From: Struthio camelus
Taxonomy: Eukaryota > Chordata > Aves > Struthioniformes > Struthionidae
NCBI RefSeq assembly: GCF_040807025.1
Contig: NC_090956.1
Span: 5,196,517-5,260,516 of the forward strand
Length of the DNA stretch: 64,000 nt
Direction: 5' to 3'
Of the stretch, positions 34,858-49,559 are shown in pieces. Made by a program: the position numbers and the translations under genes. The number at the start of each line of letters is the position of its first letter. The first letter of the stretch is position 1. The notes under the pieces are model-generated. The model saw only the letters and a program-made list of their open reading frames with translations. It was not told where the DNA came from and searched no databases.

Positions 34858-35670
34858 TTTAAACAGCCACAAAGGGTATCTGAGAAAGACACATCTCTGT
34901 TTTTCACTACTACCTGTAACTTCACCTGGGCTCATTACTCCTTTCACTGGAAGTAATGAATAAAGTAATAATTCTCCCTAAAAACCATACTGTGTATGTC
35001 ACTGCTTGAGTACCAATCTGGTACGTTAATGGAGCACTAGGAAGGCCATTATAGGTATTTCGATCTCGGTATATGACCTAAGCTTTCCTGTCTACTTCAG
35101 ACTAAGGAAAAAAACCAGCAGTTTCAGAAGATTTATGTTTATTTTTGTTCTGTAATTCAAACAAAACTGGAGTTGGGGTGAGGCTGTGAGCAGCTGGAGT
35201 TCTTCATGAAGTGGCTGTGAAAGCGGCTCTCCGTGCTTAGCACAAGTTGTAACTTGGCCTTGCGCTCCTGAATAGACCAGAAATAGTTTGTCCATAGGGA
35301 TTAACTGACCTCTGTGCTCCCTTTCTAACTCTGTATATTTTATCTGATGGGCTTCAAGGGATTTCCTCTGATTATTGCAGATGCCTCTAGATATATATTC
35401 AGAAGGATCCTGAATGCCTGTGAAATCTCTCCCTGTGAAGTCAGCCCACAGAGCAGCCTCATGGAGGAGATGTTAATCGTGGGAGGTTTTATACCAGCTC
35501 CTCAAGCATCCATAACTCCTGTTTCAGCAAACACTTTCTATATTGCTCTGGGAGTGGGATGCAAACATGGAAGACTACTTTAGAATGCAAATACCTAATA
35601 TCTACAGCTCTATATGATAGCCAAAAATGTAATCTCAAATACCTTTCCTAATTCTGACTGTATATAAAGT

Positions 35671-35679
35671 TATATATAT

Positions 35680-35713
<34 letters not shown>

Positions 35714-35750
35714 TACACATATAGTGTCTATATATAGTGTATATATATAA
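35671..35750. repeat. (CA)n microsatellite flanked by AT steps
   Basis: About fifteen CA units at 35682-35711, flanked by tatata and atagtg repeats. Confidence 0.92.
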
Positions 35751-36289
35751 AGTAAAGTAAAGTAATAGTGTCTCACTCACATGGCCATTTTCCATAAACT
35801 AACCATGGATAAACTCTCAATCATGCCCAGACTCTGGTGAGCTACCACGAATGTCGGTACGGTTAAATATTTGTGCCGCCAAAGTCTCTGGCCCTTTTCT
35901 AGCGGATTTCCTTTCTAAAAAAAAAAAAAAATTACTGTGCCGTTCAAGATGCGAAGGAGGTATTTGACTTAACAACAGGGATGCATAATGAATTTTAATG
36001 AACTGATAACAGAGGTAATACAATATAGATGAATAATGAAGGAGAGGGAAGAGGGTCTGGGTGCATGTTGATGTTTTGATCGCACAGGTAATTTTGGCTA
36101 GAATAAAGACTCGGACTGGTTTAGCTGCAGTGAGGTGATAGGTTTGAAACCTATCCTTTGTAACCTGACTTTTTTTTAAAATAAAGAATATCATAGAAAT
36201 GAGAGGAATCAATACAAAGATGCCTTTGTGTGTGTGTGTTTTATGTTAAGACCCAGTTGATCACTTCTTGTCATTTGAAAGAAATGTTC

Positions 36290-36420
36290 AGCCTCAGCAC
36301 TTGAAATTATCCAGCTGCAGCATTTTCTACTCAGCCCAATCTCCAGCTAATTTGATCCTTCATTTAGCTTGAACAAAGCCTCCTAATAAAAACATTTGTA
36401 TTACAAATGATACACTTGAT
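36290..36420. repeat. Duplicated non-coding block A (copy 2)
   Basis: It is the diverged counterpart of 16165-16290 and follows the CYP3A relic as the first copy follows the intact gene. Confidence 0.65.
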
Positions 36421-36811
36421 CAATGGGATAGCTTTAGGCAAGTATTTGATAATTTGAAGACTAGCTATAAAAGGTTCTCATTTAATCAATGTAACAGGCC
36501 AAAATTTGGAGTGAAAGCAAGCTCCAGATCAGTATATCACCAAACAAGCAGACTATAATTAAATATCAGGTTATTTGGAAGTTCTTACCAACACAATTGT
36601 TAGAATTGGCTAACAAAGTCCATGTGATATGAGCCCTAATTATTTTTTGGGTAACACGATTAATAGCTTAGTTCAGTCAAAGTGACAGGAATGGATTGAA
36701 TCAAAATAAGAAGCCGACTGTGCATTGAACTATTAATCTTCTTTCAATCCCGTAATTCCTTTGGCCGGATCAATGAGAAAGACGTACAGACGAGAAAACC
36801 CAGAAAATTCT

Positions 36812-36862
36812 CATACACACACACGCACATGTGTGCGCACCCACACCCACACCCACACACGC
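36812..36862. repeat. CA/CCCACA simple repeat
   Basis: ACAC units, then a short alternating 'gcacatgtgtgcgc' palindrome, then repeated 'cccacac'. Confidence 0.85.
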
Positions 36863-38744
36863 CTGCACTACAGATACCAGCTTGACAAATCTGTCTTTTG
36901 ATTCTGGGTGGGATATTTACTGCTATTTTGTCACAAGACGTACCAGAAAACTTTGGATTTGAGCCCTCTTTTCTGCATGTTGGGCAGTAACACATCAGAG
37001 TGTCACCGGTGTCCACATCTCACGCGGCTCAGTAGATAATATTATAGCTTTTGCTGAGGTCGGCCAGAGAGGGGAAAGGAAACAACTCTCGGTAGATGTA
37101 GAGTCCTGCTGCATTTCTGAGAGAGCGTTTCAAACACTCGAGCACTCCAAGGTCGCAGGCTGCTTCGCTACGGCTGGTATGATCTCACGCGCAGTCCTGA
37201 ATCTGAACTAGGACACATCATCCCTCGACAGCCAAAGTGGATTTCAGCTTTATTCCCTCTGCAGTTACCCCTCGCTCCGGGAAGCTTTGGGAAGCAATCA
37301 CATTGGCTGGAATTTTATGCTGTGCTTGTTTTCATTAATGTTGAGATCAATCAGTTGCTTTCCAAGGGTCTCTTGACACTGCTAAAGGCTGCTCTAGGAA
37401 AGCAAAGACAAATTCCAGGTTACTGGTCCCATTGTTTGCTATTATTATTTTTAAAAAGTGAAATTGTTTCTCTCTTTGCTCACATTTGTGCCCGAACATA
37501 CTAAAAAACCTCTCAGGAGCTCCAGCATCCACTTGCACCATGGTCAATAAGCACCAGCTCTGGCCCTCTGATGTGGCTACTGACAGTTATATTATGAAAA
37601 AAAATTCAAATAAATTTTAAACAACATTCACAAGGCACATCTGGCCATTTTGTTTTGTTTCTTCATCCCTTTTAAATCAGCATGTGGAGACATTTTTTTT
37701 AAGGGCACACAAGGAAGTAGCGTGATGAGGATCCCCTTTTGTCACCCTGAGTTGCGCAACCCAACATCCTCAAATCTATTTCAATCCATCACTTATTTCC
37801 CTCTAGAAACTTTTCCACTGTTTTGTTCTTTGACTGTTATTTATTTATTTGCTTAGCTGACTTCAAGGGACATTCCTCCTGGCGCGATAAAGACATTTTG
37901 CAAGCAAATGCACGGAAACATTTGTGATAACGCTGCAGAAACAGCCAGCGCGCTCAGTCCCCATGGGCAGGTAACGCTTTGTGTCACTCAGCTGCCACCG
38001 CTCAGCTTGATTACGGAGCAGCGATTTTCACAGCTGGCCTGGCTGCTGCAACAACAGGCCCCAAGCAGTGGCTAGGACCAAAGTGGGAGGAATTAAAGGG
38101 TTGCACAAGGTTCCACGGGGCTCTAAAAACTCCCCTGAGGGCAATGAAAACGAATTAGAAAGGACTTTTTATTGACAAGGATGTGTTGCTTGTGCTTCGA
38201 TACACACATAAAAGAGCATAATTGTGAGTGCTGGAAGGAACGGGCTCTATGGCTGAAACTATCATTTATACCCTGTGGAGAGCTAAAAAATCCATCAGGT
38301 AAGAACCTGGCTACAGTCTCTACCTCTCCTTGTGTTTTACAGGCCATCCCAAGCCCCAGATAGGGCTTAATAAATAGGCAGAAAGGAGTCATAAAGCAGC
38401 AATAGATAAAGAATAGTTTTTGCCTCATTTCAAAGAGCTCCAGATTTTACCCCGGTGCCCAGAGACACGGCGAGGGACGGCAAGAAGATGCCACCATCTG
38501 CGAGACATGTTCTGCCAAAAAAATCGCCTTTGGGCTGGTTGGCGGCTTCCAAAGGAGAGTAAGACACAACGCAGACATCCCTTCAGCATCTGGGGAACAG
38601 CGCATCTGCCTCCAGACCCTGAGACACTTGCTGGAGGGAGAAATGGTTACTCCAGCCGCAATACTTCAAGAAGAAGATATGTAAAGTGAACGGAACCCAC
38701 ACAAATGAGGCTGTTAGTGTAACCAAATACGATGTTTGGTTTTT

Positions 38745-38940
38745 CAAGAATGGAAAAATATAAGTAATTCCCTGGCAAGGCCCGGTTACAGCCTGCCAGC
38801 CCTAGCACATGGGTTATATCTGTTATGAAGTAATAAGATAACATTAATAAGATTCCTGGAAAGAAAATTATATATCCAGTCTCCTAACTGCATAAAACTG
38901 GTCCAGCTATTCCAGCTGTCTCCTGCCTTCATAGCCCCAA
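38745..38940. repeat. Duplicated non-coding block B (copy 2)
   Basis: It is the counterpart of 17745-17925; 'ctcctaactgcataaaa' and several shorter words match in order. The offset of about 21.0 kb, against about 17.7 kb at intron 1, shows that the downstream unit has grown by insertions. Confidence 0.65.
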
Positions 38941-41900
38941 ACTCACTAGATCTGTCTCTTCATCTTCGGTCAGAAAAGTCAAGGCCTAGGGGCTTTTAAG
39001 CAAACGGCTCTGAGTGGGAAATAGAGCGACAGCTCTGGAGGTGCTCAGAAACTCCAGGAAGCTGTTCTCTTTCAAGGAATTTCAGTATCAGACATAAAAG
39101 TAAGAATTACAGCAAATACTAACACTGTTCATGAAATATTACTGTAGATACAGGGAGATATAGGCAGCTATATATTGGGTCATTAACTTGAGTTCACAAG
39201 TACAATTCAGACACGTGCTGGCGGTGCTTTCCAGCTCTTGGTGGAAATGGGCTAAATAAACATCTTAGCCTTTTTGCCGGAGCCCCGAGGCACACGACTG
39301 CGTCCAGACCTAACTCAGGAGCATATAGCACCAGCAAGGAGCTGGGCCCATGGTCAGCCCCCCTCCCTGAGATACGTGCAGATGTCAGAGAAAAGAATAT
39401 AGAAGAGAGAGGCTGTTTTACGTCCAGCAGGATATGCGCAACTACAAGAGACTGTCTACATTGCCCATGTCCTAAAGTAATTAAAAAAAAAAACCACACA
39501 CACACACAGAAAAGACATATATGTAGTTGAGGGCAACGTCACATACCACTCAGAAGCCTGGCAGGATGCTGCTGTGATTTCCATCATCGTAACTCAGCAA
39601 GATGCAGTTCAGACACCGGCAAGGGAGGTCCAGCTCTGCAAGATCAAGGAGACATTCTGATACCAGCATTCACAGCCACTGGAAGTTTGGCAGGTGGCTA
39701 AATCAGCTTCACAGTCTCACCATCCCTTGACGAGGAAGAGAAGATGCAGAGTCTCAGCACATAGAGCTGTAATGAGGATTAATAAGCCATGCAAAGACGT
39801 TATGTAATTGTCCGGCTGGCTGTTTCCTTTGCACCTTATGTTATCTTTTATGCTTGTGCAAAGTGGCTGTAAAATGCTCCTGGTCTGATTCAATATAACT
39901 TCACAGACTCCTCATGCAGGTGTAAATTGCTCTGGGAAGTTCAGGGCAATGTCTAAATGCAAACTAATCTAATAATTTCTGTTGTCTTTTTTTTTTTCCC
40001 CCCTGAACTCCTTTGCAGTCAGTTGAACACTTTAATGCCTAATAAGCTGCAAAATATTGGGTATTCATTCATACACTGACTCCCCAGAAACTGCAATTGC
40101 ACCTGTACTGGGGACAGTGCTGCTTTGCAAGGCTCCTGTTGTGGGATTGAAGCCTCCATCCCCAAACGAATCCTGCTCCCTTTGATGCATACAGTCAGTA
40201 GATGAGCCCAGTGCAGACCCACCACTGAAGTTCTTCCATTTTCTTGTAAATTTGTCCCTTTTACCTTTCAGTTTTTGAGAAGTTCACTAGGGGGAAAAAA
40301 GAAAAAAAGATCTCTGCAATCCCCTGAAGCTTTGCTGGGACTTAGGCTTTTGCCTTCCCGACTGCAAAACTGGCGGCCTTTTGGCCACAGCAGTGACCCC
40401 GGAGGAGGAACGGGAACATCATAAACCTTTGTGACAAGTGCACAGTGACCATGAGTCCAAACCCTGGGGGAGCTGTGAAAAATTAGGTAAGAACATGATT
40501 TTGGAGGGAATGGGGAGAAAAACAGTGCCCAATCCTATTGTCCAGATACAGGAGAAAACAACTGAAGACCTGTGGCAGCCATAAAATCAGATTGAAGCAA
40601 AACGTTTGAGCTGATATAAGGAGGAGTAACCCTTAAGAAGCAGACGGCTTTGATAGATGCACCCCTACAGGTATTTTCAATCCCTAGCAGCTGCAGTGCA
40701 TCAGTAATGAATGTCAGGCTGCTGGCCAGCTGAGAGTGGAATAAATATCCATTCGCCGTCAGTGCAAAAAGCAGCAGTTTGACATATGACATTCAAATGA
40801 TATGAACTTTAAAAGAGTGGGTAAATGACTGCTGTTTGACTTGAAACCTTAAATTCCGCAGGAACTGCATCACAGTTTACCTTAGCTCTGTGGGGAATTG
40901 AATCACTGGGTTTAAAAATGAAATAGCAAAGTGTTTCTACAAATTCAGTTCACAGTATGTAGTGTGTCTAGCTGACGGTTTACATAAGCTTCAGTGGTAA
41001 GAGGGGTAAATACGAGTTCTTATATAAAGAGTAGCTGTCATGTCCTTTGTCACTGAAGATGACTGCTGGTGGCGCAAAGGTGCGTAAGAAGCCCAGTGCA
41101 CAAGAGGCAAGGCTTATACATCGCAGTGGAGGACAGCGTAGTCTACGCTTGCTGAATCTTCTCCTACTTCTAATGGGTAGCATGGGCTGTGAGCCAAGAG
41201 ACTGGGCTTTTCCTCCCAACACTAACTTCCTTTCGCTTAGGCAGGCCTACTTCAGTTCCCCCGCAAAGGGGGGTGAAAATTGATACTTCTTAGAGCAGGT
41301 TAAGATCTATGGATGAAAAGCTATATATAACATTATCACATCTTTAGAAGATTTACAGCTGAGTTTAATGTGGACTTAGTACTTTTTATTCCTAACCTCA
41401 GAACATGGTTCTCATGGAGAACAGTGTCCTTCAAAAGAAGTCTTGGGACAAAGCACTGAGTGGATCCCTTGGCCCTTTCCAAGAGAATTGAACGCTTTAT
41501 AAGCAAATCAGAGCCAAATGGGTCATGCAAAACTGTATGTGAAAAGGAGCTAGCAGTCCCAGACTAATTCCTGCCCTGCAATCCTGCGGAAACAGAGCTC
41601 GTACTGGAGAGGCACTGCTGACAGCTACAGGGAAGAGAAACTAATAAGCTTTGGGACCTGGAGCACTGTAAGCAGAGAGCAACAGGAATGTGACTGTGCA
41701 ACAGAGATGAACTTCTGGGCCATGGGACAAAGCAGGTAAAAGGAACGAGAGGGGATGTACTCTACCTGTTCCTGTAGTCCAGCACCAGGACTTCTGGCAT
41801 CCTTCTATCTCCTCCTTTCTGTAAAGCTAGTCTCCTGCGTGAGGATTTTCTGCAATTTCCCTTTCAGGACACCTGGTCAGCCTGCAGTGTATTCACTTCA

Positions 41901-44900
41901 TCAGCTCATTTTTGAGTTGTCCAAGAAATGAGCACTGCAAAGAATTCACCTCTCTATTCTAGGAGACCTTGTTATGCACTTGTTACATTAGCCTGTCAGT
42001 TTAATACCAGTAGTCATAACACTTTTATAGCCTACGTGCTGAAGTGACTCTGCTCACAATCCTCACACTAAAACAAGAGCCCAGGACCAAAGCTGCTTCA
42101 GGAAAAATCACAGACTCCTGACCTATGGGCAGGCTCTGTGGTCTAATTATTCCATTGATTTTTAACTGAATGGAGTGTTCAATAAGGGTGTCTGGAGGCC
42201 TGTCTCTTCAGCAGCAGGTCTAGTACAGCACCAGCAGCAGTAACATGGACAACCTCTATGCAAAGCTGGGTCACGGTCAGGAAAGCTCCAACTACCTTGC
42301 CAATTGAAGCAGGCGTTGTCACCCTAATAGGGACCTGCCTGAGGACCTCCAGCTTGCTGGCTTGCACAGCCAGGGGAGAAGGCTGAGAGCCAACGAAGTA
42401 CTCAGGCACATGTTAAAGCCCAGGAATGATACCGCTTCAATGAGTGAGTACTATGTTAAGTGCACCTGGGTGCTCTTATTGGAAACCAGCTTAAATAATT
42501 GAACCATGAGTAAATGAGGCCAGATTAAACTTTGCAGCTTAGGTGAACTATCCTTGTAGAAACTAGTGCCTTGCAGGAACTGTCGCTAAGCTGAATCTAT
42601 GTTTGCATCAGGAAGAAGTGCCATGCAATCAGAGGAGATATGTAGAGCAACAGAGTTGGTGCTCAGGGTCCTATCTTCATCCTATAAGAACTTCTGGAGA
42701 AGAAGGGGACTTACCTCAAACTAGCTCTAGTTTGGTCCAGTGTATGCCCAAAAGCAGCTGGAGCAGACTAGTGAGCTCCCAGAGCACATCTGCATTAGTG
42801 TCAACAAGGAAACCCCCTGCTCACTGTGTGACCTTTCTGTGATGTAAATCACAGCATGGCACTAAGGTGGACATATGCTAAATCGCTCTATCACTAATCG
42901 TTTAATTTTTAAAACAATTTTACAGGCAGGTAAACTGAGGTTTGCTGCAGTTAAAGAACGCAGCTCTATTTCCCTCTAGCTATGATGAGCTGTGTATGTT
43001 CAGTACTTCTGGAAATCATATGAGAGAGGAATGATGTAGAACAACCTCTGAACTAGCTGCACAGGCTGGAATGAAGCCAAGGAGTCCTCGTCCATGTGCT
43101 ACGCTCAAGTCGCATTTGTCTCCTGAAAAACTCACAGTATCCAAGTGATTTCCCTGCTGTAAGTTCCCATCAAGCCACCCCACAAAGCCTCCCTCTAATG
43201 GTGAAACTCCCTCTAAGGGGTCCATGAAAACAGGCTCCTTTTCTCCATTTAATAGCTATTTTTCCCTAATCTTCCTTTTCATCCTTGACACTTCACTAAA
43301 CAGGTTTAGCAAAGGGATCTGAGATTTGTAGCCTTGTGCCTCATAGCGTCTTTTAAAGCTGATCTATACAAACCAAGATTTGTTCTCCTGTGCACAAGGC
43401 TTGATGTCCTGCTACACTTCTCCATTCAGTCATCCTGAGACACTCAGATGAGATGCTCAGATGAGTCTTCATCCACTCCAACAGCTTTCAAGATAGAAAG
43501 GTCTCCTAATTTATGTAATTGTTCCCATTATAACCCTGATACAACCATTACACCACTGAGTCACTGTCACCTCCCTCTGGCTGAATCAAAGACAGTCAGC
43601 CCTACCACCAGTATTGCAGGGAGGAGATTTTCATTTTCCACTGACGTGAAAATTAAGTTTTCTGGTTAACAAAGAGCACATACCACACTGGAAGCAATAC
43701 TGCCCTCTTTCCTCCACTTTCCTAATCACATCCTTCCTGTTTCAAGGCAAAGACAAAGGCAAGGCAAAGGCAAAAAGCCAGATCAGTCTCAGCACCCAAA
43801 GTTTACTATAAAAGACAAGTGGGACACGGAAAAGGTGTGCAAATTCTGTTCTTAAACATGACTGAATTCAGTAAAATGAGCATGAAATTTGTCATGCCTC
43901 AACATCACTTTATCTCTTGCCAGAATTCAGTGCAAACGCTTGGCGATTAAGCAGCACAGTCCTGTGAGTTTGTTCTTAGTTTCTCCGAGGTAAATTTGGG
44001 CTGGAAGTGGCCACAGCTGCTTACTGGTGCATGCCAAGCAAGGGCAGGGGAGCAGCGCTGGGTGCCAGCAGAGGAAGATGCCTTTGAAGAGAGATGAGAG
44101 AGGCTGAAATTCTTTGACACCTGGAAGTGAACTGTATATTACTAAAAAGTTAAGCAGCTTTGTGAGAGATTATCCTGAAGGATATCTTCTGTAGCGTTGA
44201 CATTTATATGTGATTGATTATTCCAACACAGGCATGGCATGAGCAGGCAAACCCCTTTGCCTGTGGGTTGGTCGCCTTCCTGCACTGCTGCTGGGCAAGC
44301 CACGACCTTCTGTCCAGCAAGGCTATGAATTCATTCCTGACCTGTGACACTGTGTACTGCTTCAACAAACAGCTTCGTCTTCTCGGTCACCTCTCAAGGC
44401 AGAGACGAGAGGATTTTCCATGCCACTTCTGGCGAACCACTGTGACGGCAGAGTCATGAAGGTCTGAAGGTCCCAAAAGGCAGCAGGGGAAGCTGTGGTT
44501 GCACACGTCTGAGCTGCTAGAATTTTCTAGCCATCTTGGCAAGTTCACTCTGATGCTCTAGAAAAAGAGCCTTACTCTTCTCCCAGCCCTCCAGGCAAGG
44601 GAGTCATAGAGAGGAATTTAATCCCCTGCAGAAAGGTTACTATGTCTCCTTAGGGGCTTTCTACTAAATTCCTCAAAAATGCAGTGATAGAAAAATCAAA
44701 GGTTTAGCCAGCTGCTGTCTAGCGGCTGAAGTTTCTAAACTCAGTTTTGCAATGGAAGCCACTTCGTGCTGTCAGTGACTTTGCACAGCCATTTCTTTTG
44801 AACGGGACTATACTAAACTCTGCATCTCTAGGCGCAGCTCTTACTACTGATGATACACATAAAGTAATGCCTTGGGTTCCTTTTCTATTTAATGAGTTTT

Positions 44901-46504
44901 CATCCCCCAGGAATCCAAGCATCACTATACATGGGTTCAGTATATATGCACATACAAATATTTTATCCAGCACCAACATTTTATGGTTTGGAAGCATAAG
45001 ACATCCTCCTGTTGAAGGGTACACAAAAACAGGCGCAAGAGGTGTTTAGGCGAGCACATGGAGAACACTTTGAACACTGCGTGCAGTTAGCCAGTTTGTA
45101 GCGTGGAACAGGCACAAGAATCAAATCTCTTACTTTCACGGAAAGAAATGTGCTTGGCTGAGACTAGCAAGACAGTACATTCAGTAATTTGGATTGTTAC
45201 AAAGGTCATAGTGAAAGAATTAAGTGAAAAAGAGGGCTTCTACCTTCACTCTGAGACTCTGATTTTTGAGGCAGAGGTACCTGCTTTAAAACCTTCCCAC
45301 CTAAAAATGGAGAAGCCCCACTGGAAAAAGCAATGGGACCGCATCATTATCTGGCTAAATGCTTATGAGACCGACAGATAGATTCACTTGTGTATGGAGG
45401 AAAGAGCAGAAGCAGAGACTGGCTTCAGTTGGTTACAGAGGTAGAGATAAGCGAGGTTCTTATTGTAATTCACCTTCCATTAGTACTTTTTGGAGGAGTA
45501 ATGTGAAATGAGAAAGTACATAGCATTATGTTCTCTAGAACATAAAAATGACAGAGTCTAGCAAGCTCTCCCAGCTGTCAATAGCCAAAAGCAACATCTT
45601 TCTTCTAGAGTAGGATTCTCCAGGACAAGTGAAGACCTCAGTGCTGCACCCCGCATTGTTAATTCAATTAAGTTGATGTTATAAAGGTAATACAAGTAAA
45701 AAACTAAACAGTCTCATGATAGCAGTGTAGACGGTGCTTGTGTTGACAGTCCCTTCTATGGGAGAAGGCTGCGTGCCCGGGGTAAAATAAGCAAACAATC
45801 AGGAAATACATGCAGTGCACTTCTCTCCCGTTCTGCAGATCTCCAGTCATTAAGGGTGACTGCTTGTCTCTGCACTCCTCCAGTTAACAAATCTGCAGTC
45901 TGAATCATGCAAAAGCCACCTAAAATCGCAGGAAATAATACCTGTGGCAAATTTTCTGGTGTTGATTTTTTTTAGATTTTCTTACAAGGCTGTGACCACT
46001 TGAACACGTCTGAGAGTCGCAAGAGTCTCACTGCACACAAATGAGGAAATAGCCCTGGACAACTCTGCGTTCCCAGAAGACATATAGAGTCACCTAACAG
46101 GCATTAGGAATAGGAGCAGTGGTAATATTACTCAACTGTGTGCAATTTGCTCTCCCTGTCTTGATTTAAATTACACCGCCAGAAAAGACTGACAGTGTCT
46201 GAAATCAAATTGCTGAGCAAAGTTCATCTTCAAAGAGAGAGAAAAAGCATCCCAATAACTCCAGTGCAAATGGTCTTGCAAAATTCCCTTACTGATGTGG
46301 GACAGTGTAATCTGGGGCTAAGACATTTTCATTAGGATAATGCTCATGCAATTATGCTGGGCCAAACCCTTAATACCCTGTTATGAAATGGGGGTTTGCA
46401 CCACTGAAATTTGTGCAACATGCACATCAAGCTGTATCTCCTCTCAAGTGTTAGAGAGTGGAAGCACCACCCCGGTACCTTCTCTCTGATCTGTTCCAGC
46501 TCCT

Positions 46505-46600
46505 TTACTTCTCTAGATCAGCACAACCTCTGGGGACTGTCTTCAGGATGATGGGCTGCTTAGGTTGCATGAAACCTTGTGTGCCCAGAACCAGAGGGAT
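46505..46600 (-). pseudogene. Inverted CYP3A exon 13 and stop
   Basis: It reads IPLVLGTQGFMQPKQPIILK and 11 more residues, then TAA (46507-46505). The acceptor is ctcaag after a C/T-rich tract. Confidence 0.88.
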
Positions 46601-48811
46601 CTTGAGCAGGAGGAAGAAAAACAGAAGAGCCATGTGAGCTGGGAAAAGGACAGTCCTGACACTGACAGGACCCCTACAGCCCACATACTTCTCAGCCACT
46701 CCTTGTTTTCCATGCCTGTCCTGAGTTTGCAGACATATGTATACCAGGAATATCACTACTTCTCATGTAATACCCATATAAACTTGGGTTTTAATACTCC
46801 TCAGCTCCTGAATGAATTGGTTAGTCAGTTCTGCCTTTCACACAGCACAGTTGGAAGAGCTCACTGCACTGATCAACAGGCTGGATGCGGAGGGAAAAGC
46901 ATTCAGCATCCATCTGTGGAGCAGCAGCTAAGGAAAGGGCATGCAGTACCATTTTGTTTAAAGCTGAAATGTGCCAGTACTAAGGGGAGCTAAACCGTAA
47001 TGGGAGCTGGAGGAGCAATAAGCTCTCTGTGAAGAAAGAAATTAAGAGAGCTGTTCAGGCTTAGTACCCAAGAGAAAGGTCCTCACGCAGGAAAGCGCCA
47101 GGCTCGCTTGGGCTGGGCTAGAAGTCTTAATAAAATGAACACTTAAAACTAGTGATGGAAGGAGTCATCTTGCAGGGGAGGGGAGAGCTGTTTTAGGTCT
47201 CTTCCACTGATTCAATGCTGCTCATATCCCTGCTCTCCTTCTCCTCATCAAAACAATGGCAATATATCCCCAACCCGACAAGCTGCACTAAAACCCCCAT
47301 ATCCCAATAAACTTTGTATCAGGAAATTTAAGCAATGTGGCTCTGAGCCCAGTGCGCCATCGGTGAAGGAGTGAGAGAAGACTGTAGCTTCCATATACGT
47401 ATTCCAAAGAGATGTTCTGGGGTGATTTTTCTCCCCTCCTATTCTAATCTGATATAGATGATTTCTTCTTCTGTAAAAAAAAAAGGCTGAAAGAGCACCA
47501 TAAACCTATGGGCACCAATAATACAATACATATTTAACTTGTCTCCCTTTAATTAAAGGCAGTTATAAAAAGAATCAATTTTATGGATTGCAGAGGACTA
47601 GAAAAATGTCATTATACTTGGGGGAGGGTGGATAGGTCACTGCATTGTTAATGGACTATTACAGTCTTTCACCTCCAGGTTACTAGTTGAGTTGCAATCT
47701 GAATCTGCAGAGATTACAGCAGAGAGCTTGTGCCAAGTAATAATTCTACGAGCGTTTTTCTGTTTCATACAACAAATGTCCTTTGAATATGCTTGCTGCC
47801 CCCTGTGCTCTGATTTCCTGAGCATGCCTCAAGAACAAAATATATTAATGGGGCAGCTTTTCACGGCCATGAGTGCAGAAAGCCAGGTGGAGACTGGAAA
47901 CTGAGTGTCCACACCCAACAGTAACACCTTATTTAGTGTTACCCTCCTCTGAGTTGCAGGGAATTGTCTTGTTTTCATGACTCCTAAGGCCATCATCTTT
48001 ACTCTGTGTCAAACAGCTCTATCTCCCAGCACTTGCAGAGCCTGCTTGCACCGTTGACAGGGATGCCAGGCAAAACTGGGAGGAGGGAGGGAGCCTATTC
48101 CCTTGTTTTCCTCTGCCTCCTAGGTCCTGCATAGCCTCAAAGGGGGACAGGGTCATTAATTCAAATTTAGTCTGTTTTGGGCTTACTTGAAAATTGTTAC
48201 CCTTTAGGGACTGTCTGGTGGCCCAACAGAGAGGAATTTTGCTGTTTGAGGATCTCTCATGGCTAACATCCGTGGCTGTCTTACAAAATACAGCTTCAGA
48301 GCAGGGTGGGTGGGCAGGGAGGATACTAACTTTCTCCTATCTCGAGTAGGGTCTTCCTAGGCCAGGTCAAGCCAGACTGGCTGGGGACCATGGGGAGTGA
48401 ACACCCCGTGACTTAGGTGTATCAGAGGCAGAGGACATCAGGGATTTCAGTCTAATATATTCCATCACCATTAAATTTGCTTCTGTAGAGGAAAAAATGT
48501 ATCAGTAACTGGTACTGAAACATTTAAAATAACTGAGAGCATTTAAATACAGTCATTCCCACATGCCTCTCTAATCTACGGTAAAATCTTCCTCCATGAT
48601 CTCTGTGTGAAGTAGTAAAACCCAAGTCTGCAGACAAGGTTCAGTGCTCCTGAAGCTATCAGTCTCTGAACTCCTCAGGGAAGAGAGGGATTTAACGTGC
48701 ATGTGAGACAGTTCCCTATTTATCCTGAGATGTAGGCAAAAGAGAGCACACATGACCATTTCAGTGGGACTAGAGTGCAGATAATGAAAAACAGCAAGCC
48801 CATATTCGCAC

Positions 48812-48974
48812 CGGAGTATCTTTGCAGGGTCTGAAAGAGAAGTTTTGCAACAGGACAAGCTCAGCTGCTTCCAGGGTGAGGAGAGCAAACCTCTTTCCTA
48901 TGCAGTTCCTGGGGCCAGCCCCAAACGGCAGGTAGGTGTAGGGGTCAACAGACTCTTTGTTCTCTTTACTGAAC
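48812..48974 (-). pseudogene. Inverted CYP3A exon 12: haem loop intact
   Basis: It is 163 nt and reads [20 protein letters not shown], then [14 protein letters not shown]. The thiolate Cys is kept. The donor GTGCGA is weaker than the GTGAGG of the intact gene. Confidence 0.94.
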
Positions 48975-49559
48975 CTGCTCAGAATACAAAAAAATAAACT
49001 TAGAAAAAGGAATGTCAGCTTTCAGATCTGAAGTGATGCAGGGTCTGGGAAGGCAAAAGGTTTTTGTGTTTCTGTGCATATTAGGAAAACCCAGCCAAGC
49101 CCCTTATTTCTTTCTCAATAGATACCTTACGCCACTGCCTTTATCCGGTGCTTGGAGTTTGCTGTGCATCTCCAGGTTCATCAGGTGAGCAGGGGAGACC
49201 TGACATATGCTAATGGTTTCATAGCGACTCTTCTCTCAGAACTCCTGTTCTCAGCTCAAAACCTGAACCCAGATCTCAAACCCTTAAACACACATATCTA
49301 CAGCTTCATGCCTTCCCTTCAAATCAAAGGATTAAGCGAACACAAAGATGTTCTCCTCCTGTGTGACTAAAAGGAAGGTTGCTTTTGAGACATGCCAGCT
49401 GTTCCTCTCCTCATCATGAAAAACAGGGCAGAACAATCACCTTCACAGAGAAATCTGCCACTGAGCATTTTCAGTAACGCTCCTTCTTAGTGATCATTTG
49501 GTTTTCATGCCATAGGGCTTTTCATTCCCAGTACATGAGGTCTGCGTACAAACCTTAGT

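Larger units (their letters stand above)
32643..36289. other. Relic 3' region, no exon recognised
   Basis: A decayed exon 13 would be expected around 33.2-33.5 kb; an 'atccc' start at about 33423 is not convincing. The rest has dinucleotide-rich tracts at 34650-34857 and 35671-35750 and no gene signal. Confidence 0.4.
36430..46504. other. Intergenic region between relic and inverted pseudogene
   Basis: It contains duplicated block B copy 2 (38745-38940) and a small A-run/CA repeat at 39482-39508. Short open frames occur on both strands but none has a domain, splice context or codon pattern I can support. Confidence 0.45.
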
